From: Callorhinus ursinus
Taxonomy: Eukaryota; Chordata; Mammalia; Carnivora; Otariidae
NCBI RefSeq assembly: GCF_003265705.1
Contig: NW_020312893.1
Location: forward strand, 18,748,007-18,812,006
Reading direction: 5' to 3'
Length of the DNA: 64,000 bases
Part shown: positions 12,001-21,124 of the stretch, piece after piece
Numbering within the stretch: the first letter of the stretch is position 1
How the letters are laid out: every line of letters begins with the position of its first letter
Notes under the pieces: model-generated
Told to the model about the DNA's origin: nothing
Databases searched by the model: none
The model's input: only the letters and a program-made list of their open reading frames with translations
Position numbers and translations under genes: made by a program

Positions 12001-13262
12001 AAGTCAGAAATAGCATTTCCCTGTTTTTCATTCCTCACAGCATCTAACATAGTATGGCCACAGAGCAGACATATAATCCTTTTATAGTTTGACCTGAACT
12101 CCAACAAAGGCTGCTATGAGTTTTAGAGTCATCCCTTCTATATGTACATCATTACCATTCACATAAATGCCTACGTTACCCTAATGCTCGACTAGATTTC
12201 TTGCACCTCAGTATAAGCAATGGAACTTAAAATTTCATATAATTTAATGTCACCAAACTCATTATTTTGTCATTACTTGCCATTATACAAGATCCTGATA
12301 CCCTAGATCTCTTTAATTGGGTAAATCATGAACTTCTGGAGATAATTTGCTCTGTGGTTTTCTTTTTGCAGACCTGCTGATGTATTTATACCTAAGGTAT
12401 TTATAATCTGTGTCCTTGTGTGATGCAGACCTGATATATTTATACTTTCTATCTTTACCAGGTTTTTGGTACAGCAAACCATTTTACTTTCTCTGTTGAG
12501 CAAACCAACTTTGTATCCAACATTCAGCCAGCCCCAGTTATGATCTATGATTATTACGAAAAAGGTAGGCAAGCAAAGCCCATGCCCTAAAGCTATGGAA
12601 CATTATGTCTATATCTAAGACTCCCTGAGCCACTAAATTTTCCAAAATCATCCTCCATCATCAAAGACTAAATGATGGCTGGTTTTACTTTATATACTGA
12701 TATTTTTTCCTCCCTGATATATCTTCTGACTGGGTCATTTTCCACTTACCAGAGTTTTTCAACTCCTGGAATCCTCTTGATACAGTGTGAGAGATCTCCC
12801 CTTTAACTTGAAATACAAACCATGCAGAGCCTCAGGCTCTCTCTGTTGTTACTTTTGTTGTGTTAATGCCTCAAGCTCTCTCCGTTGTTACTTTTGTTGT
12901 GTTAATGCCAAGACTTAACCATTTCATGCAACCTTGATGGACTTTGATTTGAGAAGGGGAGCAGGCAATACTCTGAAATGTTATAGGAAAGTCATGATAG
13001 ATTAGGTTCCAAAACAATTACTAAGATGTTGTAAAGACCATAAAAATTTTCCCTGGAAGGTCAATGCTGTTAGTTAACTCGTTGAACGTCAAAGTCTGTC
13101 AAGAAGTGAGTGATTGACTGTCTTGTAAAATTATTGGAAAGATTATGTCTTAATCTGGCTATAGAAAGTTGGAGATTTAAGAAGGGTGAACTTTCCCTTT
13201 CTTTTCCAGATGAATATGCCCTTGCTTCTTACAACATCCACAGTGTTTCAGTTTCCCAGTGA
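1..13262 (+). CDS. OVOS: Ovostatin-like alpha-2-macroglobulin family proteinase inhibitor, C-terminal half (14 exons, 5' partial)
   Basis: Secreted broad-spectrum proteinase inhibitor of the A2M family; family members trap proteinases after bait cleavage and thioester activation. Join: 1-11, 770-853, 2030-2206, 2954-3035, 3842-3998, 5989-6063, 6915-7080, 7849-8060, 9059-9268, 9720-9844, 10902-10992, 11361-11429, 12462-12564, 13210-13262. All introns are GT/AG and all phases agree, giving 537 codons plus TGA with no internal stop. Seen: the thioester motif PYGCGEQ, the TED cysteine pair (NGCF and LFCLEE), GGFSSTQ, GQGC, and the [15 protein letters not shown] end typical of the receptor-binding domain. 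The bait region and N-terminal half lie upstream of the window. The exon pattern matches A2M, PZP and A2ML1, but the wording differs from all three. Ovostatin is my best match from memory; another A2M paralog cannot be excluded. The open frame argues for a functional gene. Introns carry SINEs, one L1 tail and a MER2 element. Confidence 0.85.
12..769 (+). other. Intron of OVOS-like gene; no other gene recognised
   Basis: AT-rich intron. A 72-codon open frame at 212-430 has no family resemblance and no usable splice pair, and I see no exon in it. Nothing else was identified. Confidence 0.5.
770..853 (+). CDS. OVOS: OVOS-like exon: CUB segment before the thioester domain
   Basis: Acceptor TTTCTTTCTAG and donor GTAAGT. 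Encodes GTKASKQ.. [18 protein letters not shown].. TVVG. It aligns with the A2M segment LPPNVVEESARASVSVLG, which leads directly into the thioester domain. 84 bases, phase 1 on both sides. Confidence 0.85.
1049..1361 (-). mobile_element. LINE-1 3' end, 5'-truncated, in OVOS-like intron
   Basis: Carnivore L1 3'UTR in reverse orientation: a T-rich left end (the poly-A tail) followed by the block containing CATTAGTTTTTGGTGCAGTG and CCCTCAGTTTGTTTTTCAGA. Flanked by a 16-bp target-site duplication CAGTAGTACCATTTTC at 1033-1048 and 1362-1377. The same 3'UTR recurs at 27347-28063 and 43746-44012. Confidence 0.88.
1486..1667 (-). mobile_element. CAN-SINE (SINEC type)
   Basis: Reverse-oriented tRNA-derived carnivore SINE ending in CTGAGCCACCTAGGCACCCC. 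Target-site duplication TTAAATTCCCTTTT at 1472-1485 and 1668-1681. Confidence 0.92.
2030..2206 (+). CDS. OVOS: OVOS-like exon carrying the thioester motif
   Basis: Encodes [16 protein letters not shown] followed by [18 protein letters not shown] and a short helix-rich tail. In this family the Cys and Gln of GCGEQ form the internal beta-cysteinyl-gamma-glutamyl thioester that covalently captures proteinases. Both are present, so the thioester should be formed. The residue after GCGEQ is Thr, where A2M has Asn. Donor GTGAGA. Confidence 0.9.
2954..3035 (+). CDS. OVOS: OVOS-like thioester-domain exon
   Basis: Encodes [18 protein letters not shown] then [10 protein letters not shown], split within the Trp codon (TG|G). 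Aligns with the A2M GSYSTFGER... NTW segment. The usual Asn-Thr before Trp is Ser-Met here. Donor GTAAGA. Confidence 0.85.
3352..3540 (+). mobile_element. CAN-SINE
   Basis: Head GGGTGCCTGGGTGGCTCAGT, a CT-rich middle and a (CAAA)n tail. Short flanking repeat TAGAAGGC on both sides. Lies in an intron of the OVOS-like gene. Confidence 0.9.
3842..3998 (+). CDS. OVOS: OVOS-like thioester-domain exon
   Basis: Starts inside the Trp codon and reads [13 protein letters not shown].. [20 protein letters not shown].. [17 protein letters not shown]. It aligns with A2M WLTAFVLKTF and NGCFRSSGSLLNNA. The Cys of NGCF is one half of a conserved TED disulfide whose partner is in the 6915 exon. Donor GTGAGA, phase 0. 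Confidence 0.88.
4864..4904. repeat. (TG)n microsatellite
   Basis: About 40 bases of TG with one TC interruption, in an OVOS-like intron. Confidence 0.95.
5728..5924 (-). mobile_element. CAN-SINE
   Basis: Reverse SINE ending GACTGAGCCACCCAGGCACC. A 21-bp target-site duplication (AGAAGAATAGCTC plus eight T) at 5707-5727 and 5925-5945. Inserted about 45 bases upstream of the 5989 exon acceptor. Confidence 0.93.
5989..6063 (+). CDS. OVOS: OVOS-like thioester-domain exon
   Basis: Encodes [20 protein letters not shown] plus GLNFT, 25 codons, phase 0 on both sides. Aligns with A2M GGVEDEVTLSAYITIALLEI. The donor GTATGG is a weak match to consensus, but the downstream exon is in frame and the residue match continues across it. 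Confidence 0.85.
6915..7080 (+). CDS. OVOS: OVOS-like thioester-domain exon
   Basis: Encodes [17 protein letters not shown] then [20 protein letters not shown]. Aligns with A2M NALFCLESAW and [15 protein letters not shown]. Supplies the second Cys of the conserved TED disulfide. Ends phase 1 before GTATTA. Confidence 0.88.
7367..7765 (+). repeat. Old interspersed repeat (TTAAACAACAGAAATTTATT family)
   Basis: Recognised mammalian repeat with AAACAACAGAAATTTATTTT, TCCAAGATTGAGGTGTC and CTGAGGTACTGGAGATTAGG. I do not assign the family name with certainty. Related copies are at 45598-46003 and 48552-48930. It sits just upstream of the 7849 exon. Confidence 0.7.
7849..8060 (+). CDS. OVOS: OVOS-like thioester-domain exon
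   Basis: Encodes [16 protein letters not shown].., then [19 protein letters not shown] and [19 protein letters not shown]. Strong family match to A2M SVHWERPQKPK and GGFSSTQDT. A Cys (TCYVLL) stands where A2M has Ser (TSYVLL). Acceptor TTCCTCAG, donor GTAATT. Confidence 0.9.
9059..9268 (+). CDS. OVOS: OVOS-like exon: end of TED and second CUB half
   Basis: Seventy codons, phase 0 both ends: [13 protein letters not shown].., [35 protein letters not shown]. Aligns with A2M DTVVALHALSKYG, FQVDNNNRLLLQQ and GEGCVYLQ. The Cys of GQGC is discussed in the findings. Confidence 0.9.
9720..9844 (+). CDS. OVOS: OVOS-like receptor-binding-domain exon 1
   Basis: Encodes [20 protein letters not shown].. 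then a strand ending FDLTVALK. Aligns with A2M TSLKYNILPEKEEFPFALGV. The A2M TCDEPK cysteine in this exon is absent here. Donor GTAAGT, phase 2. Confidence 0.85.
10902..10992 (+). CDS. OVOS: OVOS-like receptor-binding-domain exon 2
   Basis: Encodes [20 protein letters not shown] then [11 protein letters not shown]. Aligns with A2M [31 protein letters not shown]. This exon starts the receptor-recognition helix; the two lysines A2M uses for LRP1 are Met and Glu here. Confidence 0.88.
11361..11429 (+). CDS. OVOS: OVOS-like receptor-binding-domain exon 3
   Basis: Twenty-three codons, phase 0: [20 protein letters not shown].. LET. Aligns with A2M LERSNHVSRTEVSSNHVLIYLD. The acceptor is TATAAAG, a weak polypyrimidine context; donor GTAAGT. 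A relic of the same exon is found at 41070-41129. Confidence 0.85.
11530..11861 (+). mobile_element. MER2-like (Tigger/Tc1-mariner) DNA transposon, non-autonomous
   Basis: Terminal inverted repeats CAGTTGACCCTTGAAC and GTTTGAACGTCAACTG frame an element containing TTATGTTATCGGTAAGGCTT, matching the MER2 consensus from memory. Flanked by TA-rich DNA as expected for a mariner-type target. Confidence 0.85.
12462..12564 (+). CDS. OVOS: OVOS-like receptor-binding-domain exon 4
   Basis: Encodes [18 protein letters not shown].. [14 protein letters not shown]. Aligns with A2M QTLSLFFTVLQDV and PAIVKVYDYYETD. Phase 1 at the donor GTAGGC. Confidence 0.88.
12831..12908. repeat. 39-bp tandem duplication
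   Basis: Two head-to-tail copies (12831-12869 and 12870-12908) sharing GTTGTTACTTTTGTTGTG and differing at two positions. In the last intron of the OVOS-like gene. Confidence 0.9.
13210..13262 (+). CDS. OVOS: OVOS-like terminal coding exon
   Basis: Encodes [17 protein letters not shown] and TGA. A2M ends DEFAIAEYNAPCSKDLGNA, so the C-terminal Cys of A2M is missing. AATAAA lies at 13267-13272, five bases after the stop. A possible donor GTAAGA at about 13283 would allow a further 3'UTR exon. Confidence 0.85.
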
Positions 13263-13266
13263 GACA

Positions 13267-13272
13267 AATAAA
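13267..13272 (+). promoter_or_regulatory. AATAAA directly after the OVOS-like stop codon
   Basis: A perfect hexamer five bases after TGA. It may be the polyadenylation signal of a very short 3'UTR, or a chance match if the donor-like GTAAGA a few bases on is used. The sequence alone does not decide. Confidence 0.35.
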
Positions 13273-15025
13273 TCTAGGAAAAGGTAAGAAAATTACAAAT
13301 ATCGAGAACATTGAAACCATTGAAAACACATCTGGTGCTAAAGTGAAAACCTAAAAAAGATACAATGGATGAAGCAAAGAGAAGTCTGTGGTTAAGTCAC
13401 AGGGTTTGAATAGCTATGTGCACCAGATGAGTATTCTGATAGTCATTAAGCTTTTATTTCTTTAAAATAGCTCTAAAGAATTTACAACTATATAGGTGGT
13501 TTTTATCCATGTCTCATTTTTAAAAATCACTCATCTTTGTTTTATAACTTGATAGGTCATTAACTACATATGTACCTATATGTATAATATCCACATATAT
13601 ATCATATATGTATGCGTGTGTTTGTGTATGTTTGCATATTTGTATGTTTGCTTAGGTATATCTACATATTTATTTATATATACACACCCACAGTTATTTA
13701 TTGTTTAAACTATGTTTTTAAATCCAGGTGGAAAACGATTTACTTTGAACAAACTCATTCTTCTGTATCAAACCTGGAAGAAAACCGTGAACCACCTCCT
13801 GTACTGAATATACTGTAATCTGCCATGACTTCTTATCAGATTTTATTTCTTTATTATCCCATAAAGTGCTCTCATTTCTCATCTGAGTCTGTGGTTTTCT
13901 TTTCTTTCAGTATATTATACATAATTTTCATCCTAGAAAACTCAGGACTTTCTTTGATGGCAATTTGCTATTTATTGTCATCAATTCGGAATTTAAGCTT
14001 TTAGGATTATGGTGTACATAATAAGGAATCCTACAATATCCAGAGAAAGAACAAGAAAACCAGGGTCAGTGAACGTGAGGGAAAGAGACTAAGTTGGAGA
14101 GGACTTCATATGAGCTCAAGGAAATAAAAGAAACACACACAACACAAAACACACAGACTCTTCTCCATGAAATATCATCAAAGAATGGGGGAGAAGAACT
14201 TAGAAAGTCAAAAATTAATTGGTGGATTCTTTGAGTTCCCATACTTGACTGAGAGGGTAATCCAAGGGTATTTTATCTTTTTAAAAAGTACTTTATTATG
14301 CTGTTCTTGTCACTCATTCCTGAAAAGCAATATTTAATGTCTATCCTTTGCTCAACTTAACACTACTGATAATATTGAGAAAACCGAGGCAGGAAGAAAC
14401 TGGAAAAAATAAGGATAGAAATGAAAACAGTTTCTCTACTGACTTTCATACAGTCTTCTAACCCTGCTGCGATACTGCTACAGGCAAGAAGCAGACACAG
14501 ATAAATTCTCCAGTTGTGGGGTTAAAAAAAAAAAACGGAAACAGAGTGTCCTAGAATCCATCATCAGTACCCAACAAATTAAAAATACAGTGTTTTAATA
14601 GACGATGGTTAAACTTACTTATTTTTGTAGTCTCCCTGCCTAGTGTATACTGTTAATAGTGCCTAAATTACAATTGGGCTCTTAATAAATGTCTATTAAC
14701 TGATTCATCATAGATAAACTGCTGGTGTCAGTCCACATCTGGTGCTCCAAAAGTTTATTTCACTGTGTTAAGAATTTCTTTATACCTTCTCAGTTCTCTT
14801 ATTTTACCAAAACATGGCAGGCACATCAGAGGTGTAGCTATGATTTCAGTACTCGTGGTTTTTTAAAAACACCTTAGGCTCTATACATACTTGGGGATTT
14901 CACTGATGGAAAAATAAGACTCTTCTAGTACATTTTGTGCTAAAGTTTCAAGTCAAATAAAGGGAATTTTGCTTTGTGGTAAATAGTGTCTTTTTGTGGG
15001 AAACTTTTTTTCTGCCTAAATAATT
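13273..15025. other. Intergenic DNA, no gene seen
   Basis: AT-rich sequence downstream of the OVOS-like gene with TA/TG-rich low-complexity DNA near 13540-13690. No convincing exon or recognisable repeat was found apart from scattered A- and T-runs. Confidence 0.5.
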
Positions 15026-15041
15026 CTCGATCCTCATTTTA

Positions 15042-15236
15042 TTTATTTATTTAAAGATTTGATTTGTTTATCTGAGAGAGGGAGCATGAGCGCAGTGAGG
15101 GGCAGAGGGAAAAGCAGACTCCCTGTTGAGCAGGGAGCCTGACACGGGGCCCAATCCTGGGGCTTGATCCTGGGACTCAGGGTCCATGACCTGAGCCAAA
15201 GGCAGACGCCTAACCGACTGAGCCACCCAGGCGCCC
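15042..15236 (-). mobile_element. CAN-SINE
   Basis: Reverse SINE ending GACTGAGCCACCCAGGCGCC. Target-site duplication CTC(G/A)ATCCTCATTTTA on both sides. Confidence 0.92.
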
Positions 15237-15956
15237 CTCAATCCTCATTTTAATTGGCATGTATTAAATAGTCTGCTGACATAATAAAATTATTTCTCCA
15301 ATTCTAAGCAGGCAAGGACAGCATGGAAAGATCTGCCACTGGCTATGCTTCAAGGCACAGAGAAAGTCTAAAATTTAATGTTTACATTTGCAAATTTCTT
15401 GGTGAGTATGGGAGGTGATGGGGAACTGAGATCTAAATATCTTCTGAAGAATAAAAGACTATTGATGACCAATATAGGTCTGTTGCTTGCCCTTTGCATT
15501 GAAACGCCTTTCCAGTTTATGTTGGACAGAAAACCAAAATCATTTCCCTGGTCCACATTTTAATATAAAATAGAGCATATTGGACATTCCAGTTTAGGAA
15601 TGGGAAGTGCCATTCCAGTGCTCAATGGGAAATGCCAACTTTTGATGTGATTGTGTGTGTTTGTGTGTATGTGTGTGTATTTAAGAAGGGATCTTTAGTA
15701 AACTAGACCACCATGGACTATTTCATGGAGGATGTATAGCTCTGATCTAGATGAGGCTCATGTTATCAAAGCATCTCATGACACTTGGCCCTCTACACAA
15801 CAGTACTTGGACAATGGGAATAATCCATTCCCTCTACCATGTTTTTATGTAGTAATCACACTTTTTTGCCTTTTGAAATAAGTTATGTATACATTTAACA
15901 AGTACATGAAATACTTAACCATAACATCCCCTTTACTGTCTTCTAGAAATCTCATC

Positions 15957-16154
15957 AGGCACCTGGGTGGCTCAGTTGGTTAAGCATCTGCCTTTGGCTC
16001 AGGTCATGATCTCAGGGTCCTGGGATCAAGTCCCGCATCAGGCTCCCTGCTCAGCAGGGAATCTGCTTCTCCCTCTGCTGTTCTCCCTACTTGTGTTCTC
16101 TTTCTCTCTGTCAAACAAATAAATAAAATCTTGAAATAAGTAAATAAATAAATA
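15957..16154 (+). mobile_element. CAN-SINE
   Basis: Head GGCACCTGGGTGGCTCAGTT and AAATAAATAAAATCTT tail. Imperfect target-site duplication AA(A/G)TCTCATC. Confidence 0.9.
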
Positions 16155-16165
16155 AGAAGTCTCAT

Positions 16166-17640
16166 CCTCTTTGGCCTCCTCCTCATTCTATCAACTTTTT
16201 TCTTATTTCTCTTTTCTTAGGTGTCAGCCTCTTTCCTTTTATTGTTTCATTTTTCTTCCATCATCACTTAAAGTTTTGATTCCTCCCTCCCCATAATGTA
16301 CACATTTCCTTCTCACTGTCAGATAATTGTTGATCTTTTCTTAGCTCCACTTTCTTTTCCCAAACATTAAATCATGTTTTTCATCATGATTCTAGCAAGT
16401 CCTTTTCTCTTCTCACTATACACATTAAAAATCCTGTGAAGTTAAAATTTTACGTCCATATTTTTATGATTCCCAAATATATGCCTTCCTATCTACACCT
16501 TAACCCGTGAATCCCACTGTCTACCATACTTGAGCTAAATGTCCCACAGGTACCTCAATAATCTCCAACATTTACCTCCAAACCAGGTTCTTTTACTGAG
16601 ATCCCTATCTCAGTGTGTGACAATATCATCACTAAAAAGTTACCTAAGTATCAACTTTACCACCTCCCCTGTCTCATCTCCCACCTTCTACTCGTTACTG
16701 TTGATATCGGACCTTTGTTGACCTACCACGTGAATGACTCATTGATCCACTTTTATCCACACTGCCGTGCTGCCTTAGTTCAAACCACCAGTCCTGAGTG
16801 CCTGTATGTGCCAAAAACCTCTTCTAGATGGTCAGGCTATATCAGTGAATGAAAATAGTAAGAAACAGCTACCCTTGTGGAGCTTACATTTTAACGGGAG
16901 AGATATACAATACATGTAATAGAATCAAACAACATATGTACAGGCATAAAATCAGCAGCATAGATAAGCAAAATGTAAGAAATTGGAAGGTGATAAGTGT
17001 TATGGAAAATAAAAACTGTAGAGATGGATGAGAGGATCCAGAATGTCAAGGAGATGGCAAGAGAAGGACTGGAAGAGTAGGTGGATTTAGGCTCGACCTT
17101 ATTGAGGCAATGACATTGGAGCAAAGGTTTGAAGGAGGCAAGGGAGTTAGCTACATAGCTTTCTGAGGGAAGAATACTCCTGGCAGTGAGAGCAACTAGG
17201 AAAACAGGAACTTGTGTTTTGCTCAGGCCTCGGGGTGCTTTTGGATGAATCATACTTGTTAAGCCAATCACATTATCTCAGTTCCCTCTGACAGTGGGTG
17301 GTGTCCATGGGGGCAGGTTCCCCAGAATATAGACTCTGAGATGGAGATCTGTGTGTAGGGGGTTTGACTAAGGAGAGCTTTAAAGAAAAACACCAGTGGA
17401 GGATAAAAGAATCTGGATTGTACAGGGAGGGAGTTGAGCTGCAACGGATCCCAATAAAAATTTCAGCCCATAGAGAGCTTTGGTGCTGGGATGGGCTTTT
17501 AGAATTCTCCCATCTTAAGGCTAGGGATCCAGGTCTTTATACCACCACAGCACCCATTATGGGAAACCGAGCTGCCCTTACAGAGAAGGGGGGAACTTGG
17601 ATGAAAAGTTTCTCTGATACTGAGGGAAATTTTTAGAGCT
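16166..17640. other. Intergenic DNA with old interspersed repeat remains
   Basis: No gene. The stretch 16845-17240 (TTGTGGAGCTTACATTTTAA, then GAGGCAATGACATTGGAGCA and a basic tail) resembles a common ancient mammalian repeat whose name I cannot fix. The rest is unassigned. Confidence 0.45.
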
Positions 17641-18140
17641 GAATTCATCTGAGAGCCAATAGCCACCAACACTTCTAGAAGTGGTATTGAAGGATTGCCG
17701 GGTCGGGAGGATTGAAGGTTGACTTACAAGAGTCAACGAATGAATCTCAGGGACATAAGAGGGTGAAGTGAAGTGAAAGTTTATTAAGTGAAGGTGAGAG
17801 CAGGAAAGATAAAGCTTTCTAGAATTAGAGGGGTCCCGAATGGGTTGGCAGTATGGGATTTTAGTGGCAGCCTTTTATCGAGAACTTGACCAGGAAACTT
17901 GTGGCCTTGAGATTCTTATGCCACTTCGAGCAAGGACTATTGATAGCATCCTTAATGACTTACTTCTTTGAGGTCTGGTCATTTTCTGTGATTACAATGT
18001 AGCCACCAAAGAAAAACACTCTCTAACATCCAGGGCCAGGTGGTCTGGTCTATTCTCTTATTCACTCTGGCTTAGCCCTTCTGCCTTCCAGGAATAGTTT
18101 CAAAGCCCAGCTAAGGACCCCCTATCTCTCCCTGCCTATA
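17640..18140 (-). mobile_element. Solo LTR of an endogenous retrovirus, family B
   Basis: On the minus strand reads CTCTCACCTTCACTTAATAA followed by ACTTTCACTTCACTTCACCC, i.e. an LTR polyadenylation region with AATAAA. The same block recurs at 44013-44060 and 52795-52830. Boundaries are approximate; no internal retroviral genes are attached. Confidence 0.7.
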
Positions 18141-18328
18141 CCTTCACCCTTTCCTTACTCACTGGAATTATGAATATTTCTGCCATAGAGGAGAATATAT
18201 GAAGGACACACCACAGATCACTACTTTGATCTAGCAATGAGATACAAGAACCAAATCTGACTAAGGACCTATACAGGGATGCCTCCTGGCACAGCATCTG
18301 GAATGATTTTGCTCCTTGGTAGAAAAAA

Positions 18329-18349
18329 AGAGAGAGAGAGAGAGAGAGA
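18329..18349. repeat. (GA)n microsatellite
   Basis: Run of alternating AG, about 20 bases. Confidence 0.9.
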
Positions 18350-18939
18350 TTCAGGAGATTCAGGAGAAGAACTCTTTTTCTGCTGACTCCTTTGTTTAAG
18401 ATTGAGATATGATTGGGAATAAATAACATTTGGTACTGCAGAAGGCAAGTTGTCACTAAAAAGGCAAACAATACTGACCCACCGAGTGGCAGAGCAGAAA
18501 GAATGAAAGAAACCCTTGATGGCATTGATAAGCTGCTGAACCCGTGCCAGTACCACCTTCCTCAGAATTTGTGACAGAAGAGAAAAATGTTTGATATTTC
18601 TAAGTCTCTGTTAGTTAGGCATTCTGTTACTTGCAGCTGATAAAGATTTGCACATCATTTTTCCCCAATTCTTTGCCTTTTTTTTCCCTATTGTATCTTT
18701 ATACGGAACTTGTGATATCTCCTTTTTTAAGTTCTTTCTAGATTACTAATCCCAGGGAAATCATTTTGGAGAGGGGCCAGTACAGGTGCTAATTGACTGA
18801 CACGAATCACTCGTTGTTCACAGTAATGTTCTTCACAACTCGAACTTTGGGTGTGTGTGCGTGTGTGCGTGATACTACGTCTCAATAGGGACTTATCCAA
18901 GGTTTTCTATGTGTCAGGTGCTGTACCAATCACTTTTTT

Positions 18940-19237
18940 TTTTTTAAGTGATAGAAGTTTATTAAGTGAAGATACAGAAAAACCCCTCTGACAGGGATGC
19001 CCACGAGGGCCTTTAGGGCTGGTCTTTTATAGAAAGCTAACCAGGGAACTTAATTCCTTTTAACATCTCTACTGATAACCCGTCAATGGCTTCCTTCCTT
19101 TTTAGGGTCTGGTTATTCTTTGTTGGTCACGGGTGATAATCATAAAGACACCCACCCCACACGCCTAGGACAGGGTGGTCCTCCACCCCACACGCCTTAT
19201 CTCTGGTTTCCTCACACCTCCACATTTTGGGGATTTC
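18940..19237 (-). mobile_element. LTR family B, diverged solo copy
   Basis: Begins with AGTTTATTAAGTGAAG, the reverse of the family B polyadenylation block, then a diverged U3. Flanked by similar sequence CCAATCACTT and CTAATCACTT, a possible short target duplication. Confidence 0.55.
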
Positions 19238-19254
19238 TGTGTACTAATCACTTT

Positions 19255-19440
19255 AAATATATTAATTTATTTAATCCCCACAACAAGCTTACAGAGTATT
19301 GTTATTATCATTCTCATTTATGGACAAAGAAAGAGAAACACAGGGAATTTAAGTAACCTAGTCAAGGTCATCCTTCTGGTAAGAACTAGGATCCAAACAC
19401 CAGCTTTGAGGCTCTAGAGCCTTTGCACTGTAACTGCTTT
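19255..19440 (-). repeat. MIR SINE, diverged
   Basis: Reverse MIR-like core: TTTAATCCCCACAACAAGCT, TTATGGACAAAGAAAGAGAA and TTTAAGTAACCTAGTCAAGG correspond to the reverse of the MIR consensus. Confidence 0.7.
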
Positions 19441-20272
19441 ACAAAGAAAGGAAGGAAAATTCTACACACAAATCACAACCTTAACATACTAATATTGAAA
19501 AGATGAGGTGAATAAATGTGGTTTCCTTTGCGCTACAACAAAAGGAGGACTTTATTTATGCAAACGGATTGCATTTACTGCAAACTTTGCCCAGCACCGT
19601 GCATTCATTCCCAGTCACGCTCTGCCTGAAAGACTAAGTCTGCCTCTGCCGGCAAAAAGATTCTGGAAATTTTTATAACTTGCTAGAAAAACTTTGATGC
19701 CAAAATCAAAACAAGTTTACAGACTCCTTCTTATTTTCGGTAACAGTAACTCCGAAGAGAACACTGTGAGCCTGCTAGCCCTGACAGAGCCCCACCACAG
19801 GTACGTACTCTGTGGGTCTTCACACAAAGAGAGGTCTGAGGGGAGAAAACAGATGACCATTGCTTACCATCTACTGCATGAAATATCTGCCTGCTGAGGT
19901 TATGGGTAGAATTCTCATCAAGAGCAGGTTTCACAGAGGGAAGGACAAGTTCTCATTTGTTATGTGACTCGTAGTAAGTTCCTGGCAGATTTCTCTAAGC
20001 CCTTTAGCCTCTACCCTAACACTGAATGTTATGCAAAGAAATGATAGTCAAAATTTGCAAAATGGTTAAGGTTTTTCCCAGAAGTTTCACATTTTAATAT
20101 TAAAAATTACAAATACCACCTGCACTTTAAAGAAAGTGAAGCAAGAAAGGTGGGGACGACAAAACAGAAGTTACACTTCAAAATTAACTTTGGAACTGAG
20201 AATATGTTTTCACTAAGATGGGAAACCTTATTTCATCTTTTTCTTTCTTATTTTGACCCTTCATGAGCATTT
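19441..20272. other. Intergenic DNA, nothing recognised
   Basis: No exon-like block or named repeat identified. Confidence 0.4.
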
Positions 20273-20289
20273 ATTACCTATTACTTTTT

Positions 20290-20482
20290 TTTTTTAAAGA
20301 TTTTATTTGTTTATTTGAGAGGGAGAGAATGAGAGACAGAGAGCACGAGAGGGAAGGGGGTTAGAGGGAGAAGCAGACTCCCCGCTGAGCAGGGAGCCCG
20401 ATGCGGGACTCGATCCCAGGACTCCAGGATCATGGCCTGAGCCGAAGGCAGTCGCTTAACCAACTGAGCCACCCAGGCGCCC
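20290..20482 (-). mobile_element. CAN-SINE
   Basis: Reverse SINE ending ACTGAGCCACCCAGGCGCCC with duplication ATTACCTATTACTTTTT at both ends. Confidence 0.93.
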
Positions 20483-20930
20483 ATTACCTATTACTTTTTA
20501 ATAGTATATATTGCCTATGTACTTTTCAATCATTTTTCAATGTAGACAAGAGTAACTGTATATAAAATGTCTTTGTATATTAAATACATGAATATATTGA
20601 AATAAAAGCACACAGTATCTATTAATAACATTATTGCAATATATTCACAAATACACAGACTTGGACTTATGTCTTCTTTATATTTCATTTTGATAATTAC
20701 CGGACTCATTCTCTTGATTTCATAAAGGAAGTCACTGCTTTTTTGAAAATATTTACCATAAAGTGAACTCCAAGATGCATTTTAGACTAGAGCAATGATC
20801 TTGAAATTAAGAGCGTTTGTTTGGACCTCTTTATTAGTAACTATGAGGAGGCCTTATCCCAACATTATACTTTCATACTTCATAATGAAATATATCTCTG
20901 TCTTACGGGATGAAAAAAATGTACAATGGA

Positions 20931-21124
20931 GGGGTGCCTGGGTGGCTCAGTCAGTTAAGCATCTACCTTCAGCTCAGGTCATGATCCCAGGGTCCTAGGA
21001 TGGAGCCCAGCCTCTGGCTCTCTGCTCAGCGGGGAGTCTGCTTCTCCCTCTACCCCTCCCCCCACTCATGCTTGCACGTGCGTGCCCCGCTTTCTCTTTC
21101 TCTCTGAAATAAATAAAATCTTTT
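20931..21124 (+). mobile_element. CAN-SINE
   Basis: Head GGGGTGCCTGGGTGGCTCAG, tail AAATAAATAAAATC. Flanking AAAAAAATGTA repeat. Confidence 0.9.

Noticed and set aside
13729..13818. Possible 3'UTR exon after AATCCAG
   Set aside because: An AG with an open stretch follows, but no clear polyadenylation signal or match supports it.
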